Source: an uncultured Rhodospirillaceae bacterium
GTDB taxonomy: Bacteria; Pseudomonadota; Alphaproteobacteria; MPNO01
Assembly (NCBI GenBank): GCA_937916005.1
Contig: CALGIA010000347.1
Coordinates: 1 to 5,010 of the forward strand
DNA length: 5,010 nucleotides
Direction of reading: 5' to 3'
Shown here: in pieces, positions 1-5,010 of the stretch
Position numbering within the stretch: the first letter of the stretch is position 1
How the letters are laid out: every line of letters begins with the position of its first letter
Translations under genes and position numbers: made by a program
The notes under the pieces: generated by a model
Databases searched by the model: none
What the model saw: the letters and a program-made list of their open reading frames with translations, nothing else
Told to the model about the DNA's origin: nothing

Positions 1-75
1 GAACTGATGGCCGGTCTCTACGCCGCCTCACCGGATCTGCTCAAGAAAGCCTACGCGGCGACATATAACAAGTAG
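1..75 (+). CDS. C-terminal end of an unidentified protein (partial, cut by the left edge)
   Basis: An open frame enters from the left edge and ends at TAG (73-75), giving 24 residues that begin ELMAGLYAASPDLL and end AYAATYNK. The tail is mildly helical with lysines near the end, and codon choice matches the GC-rich neighbours. It is too short to assign to a family. It lies on the same strand as the sulfide:quinone oxidoreductase, 66 bases upstream of it, with no convincing terminator between. The two may therefore be co-transcribed, and the upstream gene could be another sulfur-handling protein, but that is inference from position only. Confidence 0.55.
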   Translation, partial: ELMAGLYAASPDLLKKAYAATYNK

Positions 76-104
76 ACACGGAAAAGCGCGGCGCGGCTCT
101 TTAT

Positions 105-114
105 TTGGCGCCAA
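105..114. promoter_or_regulatory. Perfect 10-bp palindrome in the leader of the sulfide:quinone oxidoreductase gene
   Basis: TTGGCGCCAA reads the same on both strands and sits 27 bases before the SQR start codon, just ahead of the Shine-Dalgarno sequence GGAAGGAGG (127-135). A second, looser CCAA/TTGG pair follows at 116-128. Sulfide oxidation genes are often controlled by repressors that bind dyads near the promoter, so an operator role is possible. The motif does not match a BigR/SqrR site that I can recall, and a 10-bp palindrome can arise by chance. Confidence 0.2.
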
Positions 115-141
115 GCCAACTTTATTGGAAGGAGGCTTCTC

Positions 142-1389
142 ATGGCCACACGACATTGCCATGTACTGATCGTCGGCGGAGGAACGGCCGGCATTACGGT
201 GGCGGCCAGCCTCCGTAAACGGGGCGGCGGCCTCGACATCGCCATTGTCGAACCGTCGGACCAGCACTATTACCAGCCGGCGTTCTCGCTCGTCGGGGCC
301 GGACAATACGCACTCGACGATACACGGCGTCGGGTGGAGACGCTGACGCCGCCGGGCGTCACCCTGATTCGCGCCGGCGCCGGCGCCTTTCGCCCCGATG
401 CCGATGCCGTGGACCTCACCAACGGCGACACGGTTACCTATGACTGGCTGGTCGTGGCGACCGGTGTCGTGCTCGACTGGGACAAGGTGAGCGGGCTGCG
501 CGAGACCCTGGGCCAGAACGGAGTCTGCAGCAACTATTCACCGGAATACGCGCCCTATACCTGGCAGTGCGTCCAGGCCTTGAAGCCGGGCGCCAAAATC
601 ATCTTTACCCAGCCGCCTCTCCCCTTCAAATGTCCGGGTGCGCCGCAGAAGGCGGCTTACCTCACTGCCGATTACCTGCGCGGCAAGGGCCGGCTTCAGG
701 ACACGCAGATTGACTACTACGTGCATGCGCCCGTCATCTTCGGGGTGCCCTACTTCGCGCGCGAACTGGTCAAAATCGCCGCGCGATATGGCATCACAGT
801 GCATTATCAGCACAATCTGGTGGCGGTCGACGGACCCAACAAGATGGCGACGTTTGAGAACGTCGGCGGTGATGACCAGGGCAAGCGGATCGAGGTCCCG
901 TTCGACATGCTGCACGCATCGCCGCCGCAAAGCCCGCCGGAGGTGGTCAAGTCGTCCCCGCTGGCCAATCAGACCGGGTTCGTCGAAATCGACCAGAACA
1001 CCCTGCGGCACACGCGCTTTGGCAACGTGTTCGCGCTCGGCGACGTCTGCTCGGCGCCGAATTCGAAGACCGCGGCCGCCATCCGCAAACAGGCGCCGGT
1101 GGTGGCGCGGAACCTGCTGGCCGCGATCGCCGGCCGACCGGTCGAGGAATCCTATGACGGCTATGCCTCGTGTCCGCTGACCACCGGAATCGGCAAGGCA
1201 ATCATGGCCGAGTTCATCTATGGCGGGAAGGTGACCCCGACGCTGCCACTCGATCCGTCCAAGGAGCGCGGCATCAACTGGTGGATCAAAAAGACCGCCC
1301 TGCCGGTGTTCTACTGGCGCTACATGCTGAAGGGCCGCGAGTGGTTCCTGAAACACAACACCGGATTTACCGGCGATGCGGAGCCCTGA
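142..1389 (+). CDS. sqr: Sulfide:quinone oxidoreductase, type II (SQR/SQOR-like flavoprotein)
   Basis: This 415-residue protein is a membrane-associated FAD enzyme. It should oxidise sulfide to sulfane sulfur (polysulfide, or persulfide on an acceptor) and reduce the quinone pool. The N-terminal dinucleotide-binding motif VGGGTAGI lies at residues 11-18. HYYQPAF at 42-48, the ATG motif at 106-108 and FALGD at 297-301 (FAD ribityl contact) follow in the order usual for the family. The two redox cysteines match the human SQOR pair: Cys164 in PFKCPGAPQK and Cys344 in YDGYASCPLTTG. Further cysteines are at 129, 143 and 303. The C-terminal stretch 377-405 is rich in Trp, Tyr and Leu with basic residues, as expected for the monotopic membrane anchor. 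Length is normal for type II enzymes. The ATG start is fixed by a strong Shine-Dalgarno sequence (127-135) with a 6-base spacer. Membership in SQR type II is secure; the sulfur acceptor is not known. Confidence 0.95.
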   Translation: MATRHCHVLIVGGGTAGITVAASLRKRGGGLDIAIVEPSDQHYYQPAFSLVGAGQYALDDTRRRVETLTPPGVTLIRAGAGAFRPDADAVDLTNGDTVTYDWLVVATGVVLDWDKVSGLRETLGQNGVCSNYSPEYAPYTWQCVQALKPGAKIIFTQPPLPFKCPGAPQKAAYLTADYLRGKGRLQDTQIDYYVHAPVIFGVPYFARELVKIAARYGITVHYQHNLVAVDGPNKMATFENVGGDDQGKRIEVPFDMLHASPPQSPPEVVKSSPLANQTGFVEIDQNTLRHTRFGNVFALGDVCSAPNSKTAAAIRKQAPVVARNLLAAIAGRPVEESYDGYASCPLTTGIGKAIMAEFIYGGKVTPTLPLDPSKERGINWWIKKTALPVFYWRYMLKGREWFLKHNTGFTGDAEP

Positions 1390-1415
1390 CAGACGGGTGC
1401 GCGGCACACTATCTT

Positions 1416-1775
1416 CTAGACTTCAGTCCAGACAGCAAGTTCGTAACTATCCGGATCGGTGAAATGGAACCGGAGACCACCCGGAAACTCAAAAATTGGT
1501 TTAACAATTTTGCCGCCGACGGCTTTTATGCGATTCAGGAGAGCCGGTAGATCGGCGCCATAGAGAACCACTAACGGTCCCCCTGTAGTCACAGGTCCAT
1601 CACCGCTGAACCCGCCCTTCATATTCCCGTCCGAGAATTCGCAATAGTTCGGTCCGTAGTCCGTAAAAGTCCAACCGAACGCCTTTCCATAGAAATCCTT
1701 TGATCGGGCTATGTCGGCAACATTGAACTCGATGTAATTTATGCAACAATCTTCGCGCGACACTTCCGTGTTCAT
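1416..1775 (-). CDS. VOC-family (glyoxalase/bleomycin-resistance fold) small protein
   Basis: This 119-residue protein is a single vicinal-oxygen-chelate domain made of two beta-alpha-beta-beta-beta halves. Half one opens with INYIEFNVADIARSKDFYGK (residues 12-31) and runs through GWTFTDYG. Half two has GGPLVVLYG, then LNRIKAVGGKIVKP, then FPGGLRFHFTDPDSYELAVW near the C-terminus. The DPD-YELAVW ending and length are typical of stand-alone VOC proteins. Most of these are annotated as glyoxalase or dioxygenase-like but have no proven substrate. The ATG has a GGAGA Shine-Dalgarno sequence (1781-1785) with a 5-base spacer, so it can be translated independently. It converges on the SQR gene, leaving 26 bases between the stops. 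Hand counts of two 60-base samples give about 48% GC, clearly below the neighbours, which hints at later acquisition. Family is confident; reaction unknown. Confidence 0.9.
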   Translation of the reverse strand: MNTEVSREDCCINYIEFNVADIARSKDFYGKAFGWTFTDYGPNYCEFSDGNMKGGFSGDGPVTTGGPLVVLYGADLPALLNRIKAVGGKIVKPIFEFPGGLRFHFTDPDSYELAVWTEV

Positions 1776-1970
1776 TGCGATCTCCGATCAGAAGTACAAC
1801 AACCATATTATTGCCTACGCCAGATCATATCGCGAAGATATTCAATGTCCACACGCGGCAATTCCTTTGCTTCCGCATCGCAGGCGACAGACCATTGGCG
1901 CGCTGAAGAGTCAGGTTTGAGTGGCGTCTGAGGACGAATGGAGACTGGAAGACGGTTGTGTGCCGGCCTT

Positions 1971-2633
1971 CTACCGGCTCGGGGACGCGCCGTTTTTCGA
2001 GACCTTGCCCGCGCCGTCATGGGCGGCTTTTTGCTTTCGGAGCATGGCGATCAATTTGGGGCTGAGGTCACCGTCGGGCCGGATGGCGTTCCGGCGCTGG
2101 AACAGTCGGATGGCATTACGTGTTTTTCTGCCCATCACGCCGTCGACCTGGCCGGGGTCGTAGCCCAACTCGCTCAACAGCATCTGGGCGGTCGCGAAGC
2201 GGTGTCTTTCGAACGTGAATGACGCCAAATCCGCCGTCATCTGGTCGAGGATCCCGTTGCTGGTCGAACTATCCTTGAAGAATGCGATATCCGTATGGCT
2301 CACCACCACCTGCACCCGGGTGCTCAGAGTGCTGAGCGGTTCCAGATCGATCTCGATCAGGCGGTTGGCGGCCTTGGCCGTGATGGTCCAGCCCTTGTCC
2401 TGCTTAGCGCTTTTTTCGACGGTCATTCCCATGCGCTTGAGGGTCTGCAGGGCGGCCAGGCGGGTCCCGGCGACGGGCGCCGCGTATGTCCGGTTGACGA
2501 TGCCGTTGAGCGTATAGTCGAGACCGCTGCCGCCGACCATGCCGGCGACCGACAATGCAGCCGCCGCACAGCCTTCCAACGCCAACAAACAAACCAGAGC
2601 GAAGGCCATCTTCGCCAAGTGTATTCGTCTCAT
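1971..2633 (-). CDS. Predicted lipoprotein: DUF3568-like region plus C-terminal peptidoglycan-binding domain
   Basis: From the ATG at 2633 the protein has 220 residues. MRRIHLAK followed by a hydrophobic stretch and LEGC gives a lipoprotein signal with the lipidated cysteine at residue 22, so the mature protein should be membrane-tethered and face the periplasm. Residues about 23-125 resemble DUF3568, a domain of small proteobacterial lipoproteins: small-residue start, then YTLNGIVNRTY, LQTLKRMGM and GWTITAKA. Residues about 146-200 form a PG_binding_1-type repeat (LLSELGYDPGQVDGVMGRKTR, then IRLFQRRN). This fold commonly binds cell-wall peptides. A basic, disordered tail ends in NGASPSR. In-frame alternatives are GTG at 2648 and ATG at 2639. 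I chose 2633 because GGAG at 2643-2646 is spaced 9 bases from it and because it gives a compact signal peptide. The likely role is envelope anchoring or cell-wall association; no enzyme motif is visible. Confidence 0.85.
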   Translation of the reverse strand: MRRIHLAKMAFALVCLLALEGCAAAALSVAGMVGGSGLDYTLNGIVNRTYAAPVAGTRLAALQTLKRMGMTVEKSAKQDKGWTITAKAANRLIEIDLEPLSTLSTRVQVVVSHTDIAFFKDSSTSNGILDQMTADLASFTFERHRFATAQMLLSELGYDPGQVDGVMGRKTRNAIRLFQRRNAIRPDGDLSPKLIAMLRKQKAAHDGAGKVSKNGASPSR

Positions 2634-2705
2634 TCCCATCAACTCCACGCCCTTTATGCCAAGCTAGGGAATCGACCTTAATCTTTGATTAAATCCCAAC
2701 CGAGT

Positions 2706-2754
2706 CCTGCACAACGGCGGGAACGCTGGCTTACAGAGACCGCCGTTATGCAGG
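2706..2754. repeat. 15-bp inverted repeat with 19-base loop in the divergent intergenic region
   Basis: The left arm CCTGCACAACGGCGG (2706-2720) pairs with the right arm CCGCCGTTATGCAGG (2740-2754) at 14 of 15 positions. The one exception is C2712 against A2748 on the + strand. Read as minus-strand RNA, that pair becomes U·G, so the stem would be fully paired there. The minus strand is also the direction of the lipoprotein gene, whose 5' leader would contain this hairpin if transcription starts upstream of it. No U-run follows on the minus strand. On the + strand a T7 run comes 13 bases after the stem (2768-2774), too far for a normal intrinsic terminator, and no + gene lies just upstream. 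It could be a leader structure or a dispersed REP-like palindrome. Confidence 0.6.
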
Positions 2755-2760
2755 GAAGAC

Positions 2761-2880
2761 AGAACAATTTTTTTCGTTCCTGCATTATATTGGAATAATG
2801 TTTTAAATTCAGACAAAATATCATCATTTGTAAAAATATTTTCTATTTTTTCTTGATTAACCAAAATTTTTCCCTTATCT
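2761..2880. promoter_or_regulatory. AT-rich island between the divergent lipoprotein and siroheme-synthase genes (probable promoter region)
   Basis: By hand count this 120-base stretch is about 22% GC, in a window whose genes are mostly near 60% or more. It contains a T7 run (2768-2774), the inverted repeat CATTAT-N6-ATAATG (2783-2800), the palindrome AAAATATTTT (2833-2842) and TTGATTAA (2853-2860). TTGATTAA recurs at 2685-2692 inside TTAATC-TTT-GATTAA. Lying between two outward-facing genes, it should hold both promoters. A weak + strand candidate is TTGATT (2853-2858), 17 bases, TATCTC. I recognise no regulator's consensus. AT-rich promoter regions in alphaproteobacteria can be targets of MucR/Ros-type silencers, but that is only an analogy. 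Confidence 0.45.
2784..2789 (-). promoter_or_regulatory. Possible -10 box for the lipoprotein gene
   Basis: On the minus strand this reads TATAAT, an exact sigma-70-type -10 consensus, about 150 bases upstream of the lipoprotein start codon. No good -35 stands at 16-18 bases: TTGTCT is present but 21 bases away. In a stretch of about 22% GC such a hexamer can occur by chance. If it is used, the 15-bp hairpin at 2706-2754 would lie within the transcribed leader. Confidence 0.22.
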
Positions 2881-2953
2881 CCATCCCATGACCCCGTTGA
2901 ACGCAAAAATATTCCAGAACGGGGGAAGCGACAAACAGGGATGCGCAGCGGCG

Positions 2954-3976
2954 ATGGATTATTTTCCGGCCTTCATGAATTTACGCGGCCGCAAGACCGT
3001 GGTGATCGGCGGCGGGCGGGTCGCTGCCCGCAAGGCCGCGATGCTGGCGCGCGCCGGGGCCGACGTGACCCTCATCGCGCCCCATGTGACCGAGCCGCTG
3101 TCGGCTGAAATAGCAGCGGGGAAATATAGCCACCATGCCGGAAATTTCACCGGCCACCATCTCAACGGCGCCGTCCTGGTCATCGCGGCGACCAATGACC
3201 GCCGCATCAATAGACAGGTGGCGCGGCACGGCCGGCTCCGGGGCGTTCCGGTCAATGTGGTCGACGATGCGGAATTGTCCAGCTTCATCATGCCGGCGAT
3301 TATCGACCGCGCGCCGGTAACAATCGCCATATCGACCGGCGGCGCGTCGCCCGTACTGGCGCGCTGGGTCCGCGCCCGGATAGAAACCGCCCTGCCGACC
3401 GCCCTGGGGCAGGTGGCCGTGCTGGCGGGTCGGATGCGCCGGACCGTCAAGACCCGCATCCCCCATATGGCGACCCGCCGCCGGTTCTGGGAACAGATCC
3501 TGGCCGGGCCGGCCGCAGATCTTGCCCTGGCCGGACAGGACGAGGCCGCCGCCGCAACCATCGCCCGCGCACTGGCCCATATCAGCCCTGAAGACGGCCC
3601 GGAAGACGGCCAAATCTGGCTGGTCGGCGCGGGGCCGGGTGATCCGGAATTATTGACCATCAAGGCCTTGCGCGCCCTGCAATCGGCGGATGTGGTCGTC
3701 CATGACCGGCTGGTTTCCGGCGGCGTGCTCGATCTTGCCCGGCGCGATGCGGATCGGATTGATGTGGGCAAAATGACGCGGCGCGACATCGGCGACCTGC
3801 TGGTGACGCTGGCAAGCGACGGCAAACGCGTGGTCCGGATCAAGGACGGCGACCCATTCAAGCTCGATGACATGGCGGCCCTGACCCGGGCGGGGATCAT
3901 CTGCACCATCATTCCCGGCATCACGGCGGTGGATCAAACTCAACCCGAATTCATGAAAACGGAGAACGCGGCATGA
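2954..3976 (+). CDS. cysG: Siroheme synthase (precorrin-2 dehydrogenase/sirohydrochlorin ferrochelatase) with a truncated, probably inactive SUMT domain
   Basis: This 340-residue CysG-like protein makes siroheme for the sulfite reductase encoded downstream. Residues 1-210 are the NAD-dependent dehydrogenase/chelatase half: VIGGGRVAARKA at 17-28 (NAD loop), NVVDD at 101-105 with Asp104 at the position of the catalytic aspartate of Salmonella CysG, FIMPAIIDR at 111-119 and GGASPVLARWVR at 129-140. The position of the phosphorylated Ser128 is Thr here. From residue 219 a SUMT domain begins (WLVGAGPGDPELLT), with Asp251 in HDRLV and Lys273 in VGK equivalent to catalytic Asp248 and Lys270. It then loses about 6 residues after VGK, reads KDGDPF instead of KGGDPF, lacks the FGRGGEE loop and stops just after PGITA. 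Normal CysG has about 457 residues. The start at 2954 matches MDxxPxF of homologues; an in-frame ATG at 2888 would add 22 residues without similarity. Shine-Dalgarno support is weak (AGGGA at 2937-2941, spacer 12). Confidence 0.9.
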   Translation: MDYFPAFMNLRGRKTVVIGGGRVAARKAAMLARAGADVTLIAPHVTEPLSAEIAAGKYSHHAGNFTGHHLNGAVLVIAATNDRRINRQVARHGRLRGVPVNVVDDAELSSFIMPAIIDRAPVTIAISTGGASPVLARWVRARIETALPTALGQVAVLAGRMRRTVKTRIPHMATRRRFWEQILAGPAADLALAGQDEAAAATIARALAHISPEDGPEDGQIWLVGAGPGDPELLTIKALRALQSADVVVHDRLVSGGVLDLARRDADRIDVGKMTRRDIGDLLVTLASDGKRVVRIKDGDPFKLDDMAALTRAGIICTIIPGITAVDQTQPEFMKTENAA

Positions 3977-4305
3977 CCCCAGGCTTATCAACAATGCAAA
4001 TAGCGACGGCAAACCGGCTGAGCGACGGCGCGGTGGTGTATCTCACCCCGACCGGCGGATGGAGCGAATTCATCGAAGACGGTAAAATCGTCGCCGACGA
4101 TGAGGCGGCGGAAGATCTGCTCGAGACCGCCGGGGCTTCGGTTCGCGGCCAGATCGTCATCGGGCCGTATCTGATCGACATGATCGCGGAACAGGGAACT
4201 CTCCGCCCCCGCCGGGTGCGTGAGGCGATCCGGGCAACCGGCCCCAGCATCGCCATGCTTCCGGGCCGGGAAGCGGAACGAAAGGACCAATATGTACGCG
4301 TATGA
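3973..4305 (+). CDS. DUF2849 family protein, sulfite-reductase-linked
   Basis: This 110-residue soluble protein has no signal peptide, membrane segment or cysteine. Features matching DUF2849 are TANRLSDGAVVYL at 12-24, GGWSEFIEDGKIVADDEAAEDLL around 28-50 and REAIRATGPSI near 83-93. A polar, charged tail ending in KDQYVRV follows. Its start codon shares ATGA with the stop of the siroheme synthase gene, and a GGAG at 3961-3964 with an 8-base spacer supports that ATG over a later one at 3994. The next gene starts before this one ends. Tight coupling on both sides puts it in the sulfite-reduction operon. DUF2849 is known to me mainly from this setting in alphaproteobacteria and has no established biochemical role. 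It may assist the reductase, but that is inference. Confidence 0.88.
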   Translation: MTPGLSTMQIATANRLSDGAVVYLTPTGGWSEFIEDGKIVADDEAAEDLLETAGASVRGQIVIGPYLIDMIAEQGTLRPRRVREAIRATGPSIAMLPGREAERKDQYVRV

Positions 4306-5010
4306 TGCCTTCGACCAGGAACTGGTGGACCAGCGGGTCACCCAGTTCCGGGGACAGGTCGACCGCCGCCTCAGCGGCGCGCTATCGGAAGAGGAATTCC
4401 GGCCGCTGCGATTGCTGAACGGGCTCTATCTCCAGCTGCACGCCTATATGCTGCGGGTCGCGATTCCCTATGGCGTGCTGTCGAGCAACCAGATTCGCGG
4501 GCTGGCCGATATCTCGCGCCGCCATGACCGGGGCATCGCGCACTTCACCACCCGGCAGAACGTGCAATTCAACTGGATCAAGCTGGAAGAGGCGCCCGAT
4601 GTCCTGGCCGCCCTGGCGAAGATCCAGATGCACGCCATCCAGACCAGCGGCAATACCATCCGCAACACCACGGCCGATCAATTCGCCGGCGCGGCGGATG
4701 AAATCGAGGACCCGCGCATCTATGCGGAGATCATCCGGCAATGGTCGACGCTGCATCCCGAATTTTCATTCCTGCCGCGCAAATTCAAGATCGCCGTGAC
4801 CGCCGCTGCGCGCGACCGGGCAGCGGTGAAAACCCATGACATCGGGTTGTTCATGCGCCGCAATGATTCAGGTGAAACCGGATTTGAAATCGTGGTCGGC
4901 GGCGGCCAGGGACGCACGCCGGTGATCGCCAAGACCATAAGGAAATTTTTGGCCAAGCCCGACCTGCTGTCTTATCTGGAGGCGATCCTGCGGGTTTATA
5001 ATCTGCTGGG
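4292..5010 (+). CDS. cysI: Nitrite/sulfite reductase, siroheme-dependent hemoprotein (N-terminal 239 codons; runs off the right edge)
   Basis: The frame stays open to the end of the window. It encodes the start of a CysI-like enzyme that should reduce sulfite to sulfide (or nitrite to ammonia) with six electrons on siroheme coupled to [4Fe-4S]. The ferredoxin-like half-domain spans about residues 45-115 (LHAYMLRVAIPYG, SNQIRGLADI, HFTTRQNVQFNW). SGNTIRNTT at 119-127 and FLPRKFKIAV at 160-169 follow. Arg88, Arg124, Lys164 and Lys166 fall in the motifs that carry the siroheme-site residues Arg83, Arg153, Lys215 and Lys217 of E. coli sulfite reductase. The cluster-binding cysteines should lie beyond the edge, because the family has about 550-570 residues. 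ATG 4292 has AAAGGA (4281-4286) with a 5-base spacer and overlaps DUF2849 by 14 bases. Sulfite is the likelier substrate given the cysG partner, but nitrite cannot be excluded. Confidence 0.93.
   Translation, partial: MYAYDAFDQELVDQRVTQFRGQVDRRLSGALSEEEFRPLRLLNGLYLQLHAYMLRVAIPYGVLSSNQIRGLADISRRHDRGIAHFTTRQNVQFNWIKLEEAPDVLAALAKIQMHAIQTSGNTIRNTTADQFAGAADEIEDPRIYAEIIRQWSTLHPEFSFLPRKFKIAVTAAARDRAAVKTHDIGLFMRRNDSGETGFEIVVGGGQGRTPVIAKTIRKFLAKPDLLSYLEAILRVYNLL

Noticed and set aside
1397..1407. Small hairpin GTGC-GCG-GCAC between the convergent SQR and VOC genes as a terminator
   Set aside because: Only a 4-bp stem, with no T-run on either side.
538..1407. Long minus-strand open frame opposite the SQR gene, and a similar one opposite cysG (2959-3924)
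   Set aside because: Both are antisense shadows of well-supported genes in GC-rich DNA, with Arg/Ala/Ser-rich translations and no domains.
1962..1978. GCCGG/CCGGC dyad at the end of the lipoprotein gene as a terminator
   Set aside because: A 5-bp stem without a following T-run on the minus strand. It is no better than expected by chance in GC-rich DNA.
1808..2020. 70-codon minus-strand open frame between the lipoprotein and VOC genes
   Set aside because: It overlaps the end of the lipoprotein gene in another frame, starts with a low-complexity Arg-rich stretch and matches no family I know. The gap 1776-1970 is treated as non-coding.
2664..2906. 80-codon minus-strand open frame through the AT-rich island, with a protein-like middle section
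   Set aside because: Its only start is a TTG without a clear Shine-Dalgarno, its second half runs through the inverted repeat, and no family is recognisable. It may be an open frame by chance, although a remnant of a foreign gene is not excluded.
2888..2953. Longer N-terminus for the siroheme synthase from ATG 2888
   Set aside because: The extra 22 residues have no resemblance to CysG, whose homologues begin at the MDxxPxF motif encoded from 2954.

Overview
The window looks like part of the chromosome of a GC-rich alphaproteobacterium. The main reason is the tightly packed cluster siroheme synthase – DUF2849 – nitrite/sulfite reductase (2954 to the right edge). This gene order, and DUF2849 itself, are to my knowledge typical of Alphaproteobacteria. 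I cannot place it below class level.

Layout. Positions 1-75 hold the last 24 codons of an unidentified + strand gene. It is followed, after 66 bases, by a complete type II sulfide:quinone oxidoreductase (142-1389, +). Facing it on the minus strand are a small VOC/glyoxalase-fold protein (1416-1775) with visibly lower GC, and a lipoprotein combining a DUF3568-like region with a C-terminal peptidoglycan-binding domain (about 1971-2633). The 195 bases between these two minus-strand genes hold no gene I can support. From 2634 to 2953 lies a divergent intergenic region of 320 bases. It contains a 15-bp inverted repeat with a 19-base loop (2706-2754), a strikingly AT-rich stretch of about 22% GC (2761-2880) and several small palindromes. 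To its right, three + strand genes run with overlapping ends: a CysG-like siroheme synthase (2954-3976), a DUF2849 protein (3973-4305, sharing ATGA with the gene before) and the N-terminal 239 codons of a CysI-like sulfite reductase (4292 to the edge, overlapping by 14 bases).

How they work together. The right-hand operon makes siroheme and builds the siroheme/[4Fe-4S] enzyme that reduces sulfite (or nitrite), so it is an assimilatory sulfur (or nitrogen) operon. The left-hand SQR oxidises sulfide at the membrane and passes electrons to quinone, so it works in the opposite redox direction, in detoxification or energy gain. The lipoprotein and VOC genes between them have no evident link to sulfur.

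The most unusual observation is in the siroheme synthase. Its N-terminal dehydrogenase/chelatase half aligns residue for residue with the enterobacterial CysG numbering. Its C-terminal SUMT (uroporphyrinogen methyltransferase) half is only about 120 residues, has lost the GRGGEE loop and everything after PGITA, and ends cleanly in an ATGA overlap. It is probably a catalytically dead remnant domain, which would mean precorrin-2 has to come from another gene.
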